Source: Lichtheimia corymbifera B2541
Taxonomy: Eukaryota; Mucoromycota; Mucoromycetes; Mucorales; Lichtheimiaceae
Reading direction: 5' to 3'
Length of the DNA: 64,000 bases
Assembly: GCA_000697475.1 (NCBI GenBank)
Contig: JNEU01000836.1
Span: forward strand, 1-64,000
The position numbers were made by a program, and so were the translations under genes. This document shows, piece by piece, positions 34,733-46,360 of this stretch (positions within the stretch are counted from its first letter, which is position 1; each line of letters opens with the position of its first letter). The notes beneath the pieces were generated by a model, which saw nothing but the letters and a program-made list of their open reading frames with translations, did not search any database and was not told where the DNA came from.

Positions 34733-35045
34733 TCTATTTGTCTTGATTTAAGTATACTACTAAAACTCCTACTACAGCATCCATTAGACTTTTAGTGGTG
34801 GTGAATGCCATGCAGACTTTTTTTTCATTAGGCCTTGCCTCTTCCCCTGGAACCCAATCTCCTCATTGAAGCGTATCCCTGCTGCTATTGTTGGTTCTTC
34901 ATTCATCCCCTCCTCCACTTTTAAGCAACCATGTATTCCGTAATGCAATGTCGTATTATATACTCTGTGTCTTTTATATAAGTGTGTGTGTGTATATAAA
35001 CAGCGCTCTCTTTTTCTCAATCCAAAATCATCCTCGAAAAGTTGT
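34733..35045. other. Convergent intergenic region
   Basis: 313 bp between converging genes. It contains a TG run (34,982-34,992) and TATATAAA-like sequence but no gene. Confidence 0.45.
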
Positions 35046-36070
35046 TTATGCACCAATGTTGAAAAGCATGTTGCTGCCATCACCACGGTTGCTGGGAAGA
35101 TAAGTGACGTTGCGAGAAGCGGACAAAGTAGCAGCGATCTCCTTGGAGGCTTCAATACGACGGAATTCAACAAGACCTTGACCAGCCTTAGCCAAGGATT
35201 GAGAGATCAATTCGGCAGCTTGAGAGTCACCTTCAGCACGGATGACAGCAGCTTGACGTTCATGTTCAGCACGTTCGACAACAAACTTGGCACGTTCAGC
35301 TTCTTGTTGAGCAATTTGCTTTTGTTCGACAGCGTTGGTGAATTCACGGCCAAAGGTCATGTGGGTCTAGATAAAAATTTGAGAGATGAGATTGTTGTTG
35401 CCATGGCATCCATAACCCCAAATACTTACAATAGACACATCTTCCAAAGCAATGTTGAAATCTCTGGCACGCTTGTACAATTCTTCACGGATCTTGGCAG
35501 AGACAACTTCACGTTGAGTAATCAATTCACTGGCATCGAACTGAGCGACAATAGCCTTGAGGACTTCGTTACCAATGGATGGCAACACACGCTCATCATA
35601 ATCGAGACCCAAGTTTTGATAAATGACAGGAAGGTTCTTGATCTCAGGACGATGCAACACACGCAAAGTCAAGCTGACCATTTGCATATCTAGTTTTCAA
35701 GAGATGGAATGTCACTATCCACTGTTTCTATATACGCATTTTTCCTCTCTCTTACCCTTGGAGCCAGTGGTGGTGGAGATATTGCGAGGCTTGGTACGGA
35801 CATCAAACAAGACAGCGCGTTGAAGCCAGGGAACAAGGAAATGAGTGCCTTCACCGGAAGATTCAGACTTGACACCTTGCACACGATCGAAAATGACAGC
35901 ACGGTATCCACCCTGGACTGGAGAAAAAAGAGTAAACATTTCAGCTCGCGTGTTTTTTAGCATGTTGGATCGAGGGTGATATTACCATCGTACATGGCGG
36001 ACTGAAGACCACCGACAACAAGACCAGCGGGAATGGCGAACTTTGCAATCTTTTCGAGAATGGCAGCCAT
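35046..36070 (-). CDS. PHB1: Prohibitin 1
   Basis: Four exons: 35986-36070, 35756-35917, 35430-35689 and 35046-35366, total 275 residues in frame, the usual length. The N-terminal hydrophobic segment ([12 protein letters not shown]) anchors it in the inner mitochondrial membrane. Family blocks include [67 protein letters not shown] and the C-terminal coiled coil ([20 protein letters not shown]). It forms a ring with prohibitin 2 that stabilises new inner-membrane proteins and regulates m-AAA protease; the partner gene is not in this window. Codon use is biased toward preferred codons, pointing to high expression. Confidence 0.97.
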
Positions 36071-36733
36071 TGGGAGAGTGTGTGTATACAAGGAAAACCA
36101 AAACAACACCGCTATTGCATTCAAACAAGCTGGGGAAATCTCACGACGCTGAGCTCTGTGACGGCTTTAGTTTTCCAATGTATCTGGGTGCATTATGCGT
36201 CCTCATTGTCGTACAACACAATAAACGCCCATCCTTCATTGTTCTCTATTTCATTGTATGCAGTTGTCATTGAAAAAGTGGTCGTTCATGCTCATTATAG
36301 GACTATTTATCCCATTGAATTATTACCATTCTAGTAGAGAGGTGTCAGGGATGAGCTACATTATTCCTCTCACCATGATTGTTGATCATAATGGCCATAA
36401 TCACCACTGCATGTGCCTTCATCACTAACAACCTGGTTACTTGACCGAACCTCAATCCAATTGTCAAGTAGCCATTGCTGCACCATTGTTAGTTATTATT
36501 AAGACATTCATCATGACCAGGTTAGCCCTGATATATGATATTTATTCCGATGCGTGGATGTGATACTTTAGAAAGAGTTGCAAGGTGTCTAAGTATGTCT
36601 TTACTAGGTTACAAGTCTACTCGAGAAATGAACATATGATCTATAATACGAGGGGGCATTGTTCAGGCCATGATGGAAAAGGAACGCCGACGAATTTTCA
36701 CTTCTTGTCTTTTGACGTCGTTATACCAACACC
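36071..36733. other. Divergent promoter region
   Basis: 660 bp between prohibitin (-) and PUS10 (+). No gene-like structure beyond short chance frames was seen. Confidence 0.5.
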
Positions 36734-38730
36734 ATGGACGTATCCAAGGAAATTCAGTCTCTACTTGGCGCTAATGCAGAGGAATCGCTTTCCATTGTGC
36801 GCAAACTGAGAGAGGTTCATTGCTGCTTCCGCTGTTGTCTTCGATTCTTGTCGTGTCGACCATTAAAGCTGTATGCTGTACCAGAACAGGCAGGTGCTTT
36901 ACATTATAAACGCGATCGCCCAACCTTACACCTCCTTATGCACTCTAGGATCTCGGTGCTGCATTTGCAAAGTTGCTCGACAGTCAAGATCAAGCGTCTG
37001 ATTTCGTATGCACAGCGTGTCTTGGTTGTCTCTCTGCTCCTGACAATACAGAGTTTTCGGATGATCTACAACAACGTTTCGAACGCGAAGGCTACCAGAC
37101 CAAACAAGTGAATCTATCATGCACGCTTCCTATCAGCATGTTGTCCCGTGATCATCTTTTGGCACTTTATTTGCGTGATACGCTCAAGATCAAGGTCGCT
37201 CCTAGAGAGCCCAAGGAGCCATTCAAGCATCTCATTTCCAAACTGCTACGGAACAAGTTGGGACTCAATATCAATACCGAGGGTTCATTACGGATGACGG
37301 TTGTTATGGCCCATGAACCGACAGCTACCGAACATATGTTTTTGACTCAAGCAAAGAATCCCGTTCTCAAGGTTCGCAAAAAGCAGAGAAAGGTAAGGTG
37401 TCCTTTTGGAAAAGGGTTTAGCGTCGTTTCTCATGTTCTTTTGTATCAGGGCAAAATAACGATCCTTGGTGATTCGAGATCCACAGTAGCTGAAGCTCTG
37501 AATGCATTGTCGGATGATGAGGCGAGATCGTAAGTAATATACTTTTAGAGAGAGAGATTAATAGACTACTCACTAATATGTGCGTATGATAGCCTGACCT
37601 CGGTTCCTCCTTCACAGCAAACAACGACTGCAACATTAGCGAGCCTCGATCTTATGCATGATTCAGTGTACTTGGCAGGTGAGTGATGGGTATTCAAGAT
37701 GGGGTGCATGATGGATTTACTGATTTTGGATTTATCAGGTCGCTATATCAAGTTGTCACGTGAATTTAGCCAGACACCATGGAGCATCAAAGGCAAAAAG
37801 TTGGCCGAGAACAGCGTTTCAGAATCTATATGTGAATTAATCAAAACGCAACATCGATGCGATGGTAAGATCTATAGCTGGCAATTGTTTCATGGTGGAA
37901 CTAATTGTATGTGGGGTAGGATACAAATTTGTGTCTGCAGGAAGAGAGGATGCTAATGTACGAATGCTTGGTACTGGAAGACCATTTTACCTCGAGTTGA
38001 TCAACCCACGCGTCGCCAAGTTCACTCAAGAAGAGTACGACACCATGCAAAACACAATCAATTCATCAGATACCAAGGATGCTGTACAATTGAGAGATCT
38101 TACCAATATCAATCCGTGAGTATTTTCGATGAAGCTGGGATCATCTATCTGTGGAAAGGGACTGATTGAGCAATGTCAATTTTTCTTAGAAAGGATACCA
38201 AGATCATCAAAGAAGGCGAACAGTTTAAGCGCAAGACTTACAGGTAGAGTGTAAATACGGATATAATGGGATAGCCTGAATTAATTTATTTGTCAGAGCA
38301 TTGGTATGGATGTCAGATCCGGTGACACAAGAGATGATGGATAAGGTCAATGCGGCTGGAAAAGAACCCTTCAAGATTCAACAAAATACGCCTGCTCGTG
38401 TATTTCAGCGGTAAGATGAGGCATCTATCACTATTCGACTTGGTCAATGCTGACAACGTTGTATCTAGTCGTGCTGGCATCATTCGTGAAAAGGAGATCC
38501 ATTATTTACACATTGCACGACCTGCACGAGCGGGTGATTCAGCTGGCCTCGAAAAGCACTTTGCCGTTGTCACCATGAATACTCAAGCTGGCACTTATAT
38601 CAAGGAATTCGTCCATGGTGATCTTGGACGCACACAGCCTAATCTTGCATCCCTCACTGGTACACAAGGCGCTGATCTCATAGAGCTAGATGTTATGGAA
38701 GTAGATCTTGCATGGCCACCCAAAAAGTAA
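36734..38730 (+). CDS. PUS10: tRNA pseudouridine synthase Pus10
   Basis: Nine exons: 36734-36877, 36949-37392, 37450-37529, 37593-37678, 37739-37864, 37941-38115, 38190-38243, 38297-38410 and 38469-38730, ~494 residues. Near the N-terminus CCFRCCLRF and VCTACLGCL supply the Cys pairs of the THUMP-linked zinc site. RYIKLSREFSQTPWSI, GREDANVRMLGTGRPFYLEL and the C-terminal TQAGTYIKEFVHGDLGRTQP are diagnostic of Pus10, and the GRED block carries the catalytic region. The enzyme makes pseudouridine 54/55 in the tRNA T-loop of archaea and some eukaryotes; budding yeast lacks it. The end of exon 1 is ambiguous: a weak GT donor at 36,878 or a GC donor (CAG|GCAGGT) at 36,890 that would add four residues. 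Confidence 0.92.
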
Positions 38731-39909
38731 TATAGATCGTTTTGTTTTCAGGGATTCTATTTAACAATTGGGATGTCTTGGGTGTTGTTGAAAGGGGGAA
38801 TGGAAACTTGAAGGTTGGAAAGCAAGATTGGGTCGTACGTACGCATTATCGTATTGAGGGTTTGCCACAGCTTCCTAGTTCATGTACTGATAGACGAAAG
38901 GTAGTAGGAGTGGTTCTTGAATGCTTGTGTTGTAAGACAATAATTTGAGAGTGATGATGCCCAACGTATTACTCATCACATAATAAAACGCTTGGTTCAT
39001 TGTAAGCTTAATTCATCCTGTCCAAGAAAGAATAACGGTCTGTGATACAATGTTTCACGAGCGAGTACATGAACATCCCATGCTCACCTATGACAGTTAC
39101 CAGCTACAATCACCCTATCATATGCAATCTTGTATAAGAACGAACCAATCTACACGGGCTATCATAGTCAGATCTTCCTACATGGTTTGGGAGGTATAGT
39201 CATGCATTTCTCCACCAATAGCATTGACCCTTCAAGCCAAGTCCTCTATTGTGAGGCGACCTTTGCCTGTTGAGATGCTCAACCGCCCAAAAAGCTGAGT
39301 ATCAACCCATACAATCGACAACGTATACGGTGCAAAGAATCGAATTCAAAGGAGTTTTAAGGGAAGAGAGAGCTGTTGTTTATTGTTTTGCCAGTAACGA
39401 CAAGACCAGCAACCATGATTCTGTAGAGGTCATGTGACAACCGAACAGATTTAAACGCCGTTTGAAACGAATAAAAAGGGAGCGAGAATCCGCAGCGGTC
39501 TCTTTTTCTCTTTGTCCTCGCAAGCTCACTGTCCCTTGTTGTGGATATATTGGTACCCTCTTGTGATCTCTATGGTGTTATATCCGGTGTGCACTCTGTT
39601 CACCAAGGGACAGCCCCGTGTGGTAATGCTCTCGCAGTGAGCCGTTTGCACCACGATATCTCCTCATAAGTGACGAGAGTGAACTCCATCTGATTATCAG
39701 CTCGTTTGACACATGTTGAAGGTGCCCCATGTGGAGAGGTTGGGAATGGATATGTGGCGACCTTCACGTTGGTCATTCCTGTGAGTACTTGGGTCTTAGA
39801 ACTCGAGGAAACCAACAGCCACATGCTAGTGTAGCTTTATTCACAAATAAAAAAGAGATTGTTTTCATAATAACTTGTCTACTTTTTCTTATGTGATAAA
39901 AGTTGCGTG
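38731..39909. other. 1.2 kb intergenic region
   Basis: Between PUS10 and a small minus-strand gene. A 68-codon frame (38,742-38,948) right after PUS10 and a stretch near 39,180-39,300 that reads like a broken exon on the minus strand (RLTIEDLA then a stop) may be relics. Nothing firm. Confidence 0.4.
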
Positions 39910-40218
39910 CTAGTAAAAGGGTCCATGGTGGTTGTGGTGCTGACGATGGGGAGCTTGATCGAGAGCTAATGTACGTTGGTAGATCGGTAGAGAGCTGTTG
40001 AAATGGGCTGCCATCTTGGTGCGTCTCGCATTTGGGTCCTGATAAGAGTTGTAAACTAAAGTAGACAATAGCTTCTATAGATCTAGACGTTTGATTAAAG
40101 CAATAAAAAGAGTGTAATGTTGAAACATACTTGCTGTGTTGCCATGGAGCTCGAGTCGCGTTCGAATTGCCCGTGTTACTGTCGTTGCCTTGGCATCAAG
40201 AACGTTGCCGTTGACCAT
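39910..40218 (-). CDS. Small spliced gene of unknown function
   Basis: Two exons, 40131-40218 and 39910-40055, joined by a 75-nt intron with a GTATGT donor and a CTTTAG acceptor, give a 77-residue product (MVNGNVLDAKATTVTR...NHHGPFY). The joined frame reads IYNSYQDPNARRTKMAAHF across the junction and stays polar and basic, with a His-rich tail. It has no signal peptide or membrane helix. Support is the strong splice signals and an in-frame join that removes stops on both sides. The start could lie further upstream if another exon exists: an ATG-bearing segment ending in a GTAAGA donor occurs near 40,315-40,345. I do not recognise the family. Confidence 0.5.
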
Positions 40219-40531
40219 GGAAACGCCTTGTGATTGTACTTTGTTTGGCTCACTTGTCTTTATATCGCTATCGTTATAGCTTGTGAGTTGCAAGAGGGAT
40301 CAGTCTTACCTTGCAGTGTGTCTTTTTCCATTCCTGCATATGTGCACCCGTTGCATTTGCTACTGCGTGTGTGCCGCATACAGGTACTCTTATCCATTCA
40401 TTGGCTTAATAAACAGCTGCAAACTTGACTACTATATCTGTTGTGTGAACATGGGATACAAATCCAACTACAAAGAAAATAGCCTATCAACACATCGACA
40501 GCTGTGTGCTTTATTCTCGGATAGTACTACA
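40219..40531. other. Short intergenic region
   Basis: About 310 bp holding a possible upstream exon and promoter of the small minus-strand gene (a GTAAGA donor near 40,305). Otherwise no feature. Confidence 0.35.
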
Positions 40532-40744
40532 TCAATCCAAATCATATTTACCGAAGATCTTTGCAAGATGCACAAAGCTATCTGTTACTACATCCACATA
40601 TTGGAAGTCCTCATCATCTAGCACCTGTTTATCCTCTTTAGGTCGTGGAATGAATGCCATAGGATAGCCGTTTGCTTTGGCTGCTTTCAAATCATGCAAA
40701 TGAGTCGCAACCATGCATATGGAGCAGGGAGATAATCCAAGCAT
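40532..40744 (-). pseudogene. 3' fragment of a type II haloacid dehalogenase
   Basis: The reading frame (AAQMLGLSPCSICMVATHLHDL then KAAKANGYPMAFIPRP, ending KIFGKYDLD) matches the C-terminal third of HAD-superfamily (S)-2-haloacid dehalogenases, where the family has AAxxLGxxPxEVxMVAAHxxDLxAAxxxG. The Asp nucleophile domain and cap domain are absent. Upstream sequence (40,745-40,849) has a short frame NKPSKWKEWVAMQ that may be one more decayed exon, and then the VMA12 stop codon. The fragment is too short to be active. It is most likely a truncated copy left by duplication or insertion. Confidence 0.7.
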
Positions 40745-40849
40745 TTGAGCTGCACCTTAGTATACCTTGCATTGCTACCCACTCCTTCCATTTACTGGGT
40801 TTGTTAACAATGCCATACTAGATCATCGAGATGTCTTTTCTCAAGAAGG

Positions 40850-41669
40850 TTATTTCATTGATTTAGATTTCTTTGGCGGCGCTAATACTCTTTGTGCGTA
40901 ACCGATATATAAAACCGTTTCAACGATAGCAATGACCAATGCACCAGCGAGGGAGAGTAGGACACGCTAATGATAAAAATTGAGTTACCATACCTTTCTT
41001 CCAGGACCTTGCTATTTTTTCCCAACTTACAATGCCTACATCATCTGTCATTGTACGTGATCCCATGTATACTGCTGTAAAGACGGCTGCCACTGAAAGG
41101 CCAATGTTGAGGATGGTGACAATATGGCCTTGTACTTGTTTGAACTCGTTGGCTTGTAACCCAAAAGCAAATCTTTCATTTTCAGAGCCGACCACTGAGC
41201 TCACCATGGCTGCATATTCTCGGTTTTGCTGCTCTTGCCTTAATCGATCGAGGAACGCTTCTCGTGCTTCTTTAACCTTAAATAGATGTGTCAGTGACCG
41301 TAATGCATCCAACGCCACCACCTCCTCCCACTATATCATTTCACGCACTTCAGGGTCTTCTTCTGGTCTGGGTTCAATATACACACCACTACCACGCACC
41401 AGCTCATGGAACCACACCCGTCCTGTAGAGACCATCATCAGATTATCGATATGATATACATATATATAAAGTCGTGTTTTACCAGGGTGTTTCTTGCCGA
41501 GGAATGTAGCTAATTCACGCAGTAATGTGAGGGAGATGCCGTAGTCTTCATTGAGAGAAGCTTTGACAGCCGTTTCTGCTTCCCGTTGACATGCCGCACT
41601 GAATCCAGGCTGATCGATGAGTGCGGTATCAAGTGCGTCTTGGATTGTCTTTGTGAGAATCAGCTGCAT
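40850..41669 (-). CDS. VMA12: V-ATPase assembly factor, Vma12/TMEM199 family
   Basis: Four exons: 41483-41669, 41349-41422, 41031-41276 and 40850-40966, total 207 residues. HELVRGSGVYIEPRPEEDPE corresponds to the family's LL-G-S-x-hydrophobic-Y-x-P-P-P block, EFLDRLRQEQ-like REEYxxM sequence (FLDRLRQEQQNREYAAMV) follows, and two C-terminal helices (IVTILNIGLSVAAVFTAVYM and LLSLAGALVIAIVETVLYI) form the ER hairpin. The protein assembles the V0 sector of the vacuolar ATPase in the ER. The third-exon junction was set by a GTGCGT donor at 41,348 and a CTGAC branch site with AAG acceptor, which removes an in-frame TAG. The C-terminus is basic (APPKKSKSMK), like the ER-retrieval tail of yeast Vma12. 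Confidence 0.85.
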
Positions 41670-42213
41670 AGAATATCACAATAGAGAAGAAAAGAAATAG
41701 TGTGTGTATAAAAATAAAGGGATGTGAATGATGCACGCGACTAGAGAGAATATGGAATTTGGTTTTGGGTATATAGCGGCCACCTAACCAGGTGCCACTG
41801 TTGACTTGGCATCTGGGTTGCATGGCACAACTCGATGCATTGTGCACAGACTCTTATTATTGAATCAAACGCCCTTTGTTCATGTCAAGAATGCCATACA
41901 CGATCGACCTTAATTGTCCCCCACCCAACTCCATCTCCTTGATATACATTTTACTACCATTTCTTTTGTGTCGAAGATGAAAAGTTACATGCATCGTCTA
42001 ATCAACATATGAACAATGAAGCTTTAATGAATGTAATATGACAGAAGGAACAAGAGCATCTCGATACAATGATATGGGGATGATCCAATATCCTCTTCCG
42101 GCCTTCAAATTTCTATTCTTCCTTTCCTTCCAGATGCCAACCAGTGGATCACAAAGAATCAGCAGGTGTCGTTGTGTCATTGTATTCTTGGTTGCTGCCG
42201 TCATAGCATTCAT
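41670..42213. other. Intergenic region
   Basis: About 540 bp upstream of VMA12 and downstream of the small minus-strand frame. No gene could be supported; a 71-codon minus frame at 41,998-42,213 is probably chance. Confidence 0.4.
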
Positions 42214-42516
42214 CTATGATTGTAAAATAGCTGTTGCATGCATTGACTTGAATGTTGCAATATCATCCATGGTGGTAAATCCTCTCTTGTCAAAGATATA
42301 AGCCCTCGTTTCCTTGCCATCCAATTCATCCAATCCATCATCATCCTCAGCCGTATCCACGTGTTCGTTACTGCTGGCGACGAGCCAAGTAGCCAAAGCA
42401 ACATCCCAGGATTCCACATTAGTGCACTTGATTGCATCCATCCATTCATCCATAACCGTTGCGAGTCCAATAAGAAAGAGCCTCTGTGATCGCTGCTGAT
42501 ATGCTTCCTTTTCCAT
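42214..42516 (-). CDS. Small acidic protein of unknown function
   Basis: A 100-codon uninterrupted frame from the ATG at 42516 (MEKEAYQQRSQRLFLIGLAT...FKSMHATAILQS). The middle is Asp/Glu-rich (VDTAEDDDGLDELDGKE) and helical, with no membrane segment. Support comes from a TATAAAAG box ~150 bases upstream on the same strand and a good purine at -3. I do not recognise the family; it could also be a single exon of a decayed gene. Confidence 0.45.
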   Translation of the reverse strand: MEKEAYQQRSQRLFLIGLATVMDEWMDAIKCTNVESWDVALATWLVASSNEHVDTAEDDDGLDELDGKETRAYIFDKRGFTTMDDIATFKSMHATAILQS

Positions 42517-42666
42517 CCGAGATTGGTCTCTCTCTTTCTTGGTCGTTTTCAGTGCAGCTCAACAAGGCGAAGAGTGCTTGTATTGCGGGATACTTGATAG
42601 CTCATATGGGACCATCCATTATAAGTCGTATGCATCATTGCAAGTTGCCACACGTAAATAAAGCTG

Positions 42667-42674
42667 CTTTTATA
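42667..42674 (-). promoter_or_regulatory. TATA box
   Basis: TATAAAAG on the minus strand, ~150 bases upstream of the start of the 100-codon gene. It is the best TATA match in this stretch. Confidence 0.45.
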
Positions 42675-42716
42675 CAATGGCTATCAGCTGTCCACGTGAA
42701 GAGGCCGCAAGTAACT

Positions 42717-42910
42717 TGAGACTATGGAGACCTTGCTATTGGCAGCTGCTGTTACGGGATGGTTGTGGCAGAGGAGCGTGTTGTAGTAGTAGAGTGACAA
42801 GATTGTGAACGCTGCTTGAGACTATAAAGTCATTGCTAATAGCAACTGCTGGAATGAATGCTGTTTCGTTTGAATGTGGCATTGGAGTGTGCAAGACAGT
42901 GTGTGCTTTC
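42717..42910. repeat. Two degenerate ~97 bp direct repeats
   Basis: Two segments starting TTGAGACTATGGAGACCTTG (42,717) and TTGAGACTATAAAGTCATTG (42,817) line up for ~35 bases and then diverge. They mark the left edge of the repeat-rich district. Confidence 0.5.
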
Positions 42911-43179
42911 AAGAAAGGCGTGTGTTGAAGTGGGGTGCACGCGCCATGCACTGGCCATTCAGTCCAAGACAATCGGATCAAGCCAGTCGTAGCATTGAAA
43001 TGGTGGGTTGAAGCAGGACAATCGTTCGCAGGTTGTAGTTGTAGTTGAATGGGGCAACAGTTGAGAATGGGAAGAAGAGGGAAATAAAGTGTGAGTGGAA
43101 GAGGTGGAAATTAAATCTGTCAGGCAGTCAGACATATCCATATACACCGATATCAATGCATGATACATATTGGGATTGC

Positions 43180-43800
43180 CTGTCTCGAACTTCAAACTTT
43201 CACACATTGTGCTCTAGGACATGCTGAACACCTTTGTCTTAATAAAGAACCCACACTTCATTTGAAAATTTCGAAAGGGAGAGCATAATGTGAGGTTTAC
43301 TATGATGGGCGGAAATTGGGAAAGCGCCGGATTTATGAAAAAGTCAATTAGTATGTAGTTTCTTGGGATTCCCCATTTCGCACTTGAAGCTTGGTCAGAA
43401 GGTTCTCTGGGACATGCTGATCAGCTCCATTCATTTAAAAACTGCATGGTTCATTATAAATATTTTGAATGCCGGGCAGCCCAAATGTAGGAGAAAAGTA
43501 GGGTCGGCGCTCCTGTTCCTCGAGGTTGCCCACCTCGAACCTGAAACTTTCACACAACATCCTTTCGACTACGCCGAGCAATTTCGTTCTCATAAAGACC
43601 CCAGAGTTCATTATGAAAACCGTGAATGTAGGAGAGACGACAAATGGATGGAAAGATAAATAGGGTGTACGGCCGTGCGCGCCGATATTGCCCATTGCGA
43701 CGTCGAAACTTGGTCAGGAGGTGCTCTCGGGCATGCTGATCAACATCGTTCTCATAAAGCCTCTACACATCATTATGGAGATTTGGAGAAACAGGTACCT
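43180..43800 (+). repeat. Degenerate ~175 bp tandem repeat, four units
   Basis: Four related units start near 43,185, 43,365, 43,540 and 43,700. Each contains a CGAA-CTT-like box, then GGTGCTCT-like and GGACATGCTGA-like boxes, then TTCTCATAAAGACCC-like and TTCATTATGAAAA-like sequence. The same order of motifs appears, in a better conserved form, in the palindrome array to the right, so these are older copies of one unit. Confidence 0.65.
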
Positions 43801-45290
43801 TCATGTTTTACATATGCTGTAAGCGTGATGCCATAGGAAAGGTGGTGTTTGTTCATTGTGAAGTAGCTTGACCCTGATAGAGCGGAAGATGCAGAGGGGC
43901 TTCTTTGTGTCACATAGCTCATTTGCATGATACTTCACAATTAACTAAGACCACTTGTCATATAGCATCACGCTCACAGCATATGTAAAACATAAAGGCG
44001 CCTGTATCTCTGAATCTTACAATGAAATCAGGGCTCGTTCATAGAACAAAGTTGCTCGCCGGGGTCAAGCGCACCTTGGGTGCAAGTTTCACGATCAGGC
44101 TTGCCGATCCTAGATTTCGCAATGTCACCACCAGCCAAAGTTGAAAAAAAAATTCAAGAGGTCGACCCACGATCCACTTTGGCTGGTGATACATTGCGAA
44201 ATCTAGGATCGACGAGCCTGATCGTGAAGCTTGCACCCAAGGTGCGCTTCACCCCGACGGACAACTTTGTTCGATTGAAGACCCCACGTTCCATTGTAGA
44301 ATTTTTAGTTTTGGGCATCTTTTTGTTTTACATATGCTCCTGTAAGCATGATGCTATATAAAAGGCGGTCTTTCTTCATTGTCAAGTAGGTAGACCCTGA
44401 TAGAGCCGAAGGTGCAGAGGGGCGTGTTTGTGTAACACAGCTCATTTGCATGATACTTCACAATGAACAAACGCCACTTACATATAGCATCATGGTTTCA
44501 GCATATGTAAAAACTTAAATGTGTCTGCATCTAGCATTGGCAAGCGTGATCGTGAAACATGATTGACAAGGTGCGCTCCACCCAGCCGAGCAATATTGTT
44601 CTATGAAAGAGCCCACGTTCCATTGTAAAGTTTAGAGATAAATGCACTTTTATGTTTTACATATCCTGAAAGCGTGATGATATATGACAAGTGGTCTTTG
44701 TTCAATGTGAAGTCGCTTGACGCTAATAGAGCGGAAGGTGCGCAGGGGCGTGCTTGTGTAAGACATTTCATTTCCATGATACTTGACAATCAACAAAGAC
44801 CACTTGTCATATAGCATCACGCTTACAGCATATGTAAAACATAAAGGTGTCTGTATCTCTAAACTTTACAATGAAATGTGGGGTCTTCAATCGAACAAAG
44901 TTGCTCGTCGGGGTGAAGCGCACCTTGGGTGCAAGTTTCACGATCGTCGTGGCCATTCTCAGATTCACCCAATGTCACCACCAGCCAAAGTGAATCGGGT
45001 CGACCTCTTGAATTTTTTTCGACTTTGGCTGGAGGTGACATTGGGTGAATGTGAGAATGACCACGGCGATCGTGAAACTTCTACACAAGGTGCACTTGAC
45101 CCCGCCGCGCAACTTTGTTCGATTGAAGACCCCGCGTTTCATTGTAGAATTTTTAGTTAGGGGCACCTTTATGTTTTTACATATGCTGTAAGCGTGATGC
45201 TATATGGATGGTGGTCTTTGTTCATTGTCAATCGCCTCGCTGATATTAGAGCGAAAGATGGAGAAGGACTTCTTTTGTGTAACTAGCGAG
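43790..45290. repeat. Array of head-to-head palindromes (foldback repeats)
   Basis: The ~300 bp unit alternates in orientation, so its two ends meet again and again as long palindromes. Centres lie near 43,900, 44,150, 44,430, 44,745 and 45,000. One arm type carries TTTTACATATGCTGTAAGCG and its complement, the other carries GATCGTGAAACTTGCAC and its complement with GGTCGACC-like sequence at the centre. No long reading frame is shared by the units. A single diverged copy recurs at 61,556-61,785. Confidence 0.85.
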
Positions 45291-45354
45291 AGAGCGCGAG
45301 TTGAAGGGTCGATCGTATTGGTGGAGGGCGCATGATAGATAATTCCGCTGTACG

Positions 45355-46060
45355 CCTATAGTAAGGTCCGCCTATGATGGCTCGTGTGGCACTTTTTTCA
45401 AGTTGACCATGGCATGGTGATTAAGCCAAAAATCACCACTGCATCCGAAAGTGTTATGTTTGCAAGTGTAAGAAGCGTGAGACCAAAAAATTAGTCTCCT
45501 TTTGTCGCACCGAAGGTCGCCCCACGATGATTTTATCTGGGTTGTGTTGTTGACAGCAGAAGAGAATGATCAGTGACGTCAATCCCGAGAGACTTTTGGA
45601 ATTACAAGATGCTTTTGAATGCGCTGACCATTTCTAGAATATTAGCCATGCCATGTTTGGTTGTGCAATCTTGGGGTATTAGCACAAGAAGTGATCTTCT
45701 TATCTGTGTGAGCATGATTGGTACATGTATGCAAAGTGAAGGACTTCCTTTGTTAAGGACAACATCAAGTATGCTAGCGAAAAGGATGCATCGGAATGGA
45801 TTGAGTAAAAGGAAGGCTGATGCTTATAGAGACCTGGTAGTAATGCAATGGCTGTTGTTGGATCATCATTATCGTGTAAAGTGAGAAATGACACACACCC
45901 TTTTGCTATACGTGAGGATCATTTGTTTTAGTTATTTGCATGTGCCTATTGCCTATCATGGGGATGATGAGTTGACTGTGTGTATGGGGTCATTGAGTGT
46001 CCTCAGTGGAATAGCAGTGAGGGATTTAAAATTGGGGAAGGCAGCTCCACGACTTGACAA
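45355..46060 (+). repeat. Direct repeat, copy 1 (left)
   Basis: This segment matches 47,135-47,790 in the same orientation with many substitutions and small indels: for example TCCGCCTATGATGGC against CCCGCCTATGATAGC, and a shared GGCTGTTGTTGGATCATCAT (45,850 and 47,584). Its weak open frames (45,573-45,884 and 45,888-46,223) are broken in the second copy, which suggests decay of a once-coding element. Confidence 0.75.
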
Positions 46061-46360
46061 GACAATGGATGCAAGCCCCTTCTCATATCCTTCTTCAGAT
46101 CAAATAGCCAACCAAGCAGGGAACTGGTCTTCGTATTCTTCTTGTCCTTCTTATATACATATCCCAGATAAGACGAATCATTGGGTTGAGTTGATTAAGA
46201 ATGACGAGGTGCTTTATATTTAGGAAGATAGACAAAAGTATTATTATGGGTAAATCCATGTGTATGTTATTACACCCAACCATGGTCTTCGTTGTAGTCT
46301 AAAACAAAGCAATGAGCTGCGGTTTCTTAGCTGTGATAGGTATGACAACACGTGCTGGGT

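Noticed and set aside
38742..38948. 68-codon frame just after PUS10
   Set aside because: No recognisable features; probably 3' UTR.
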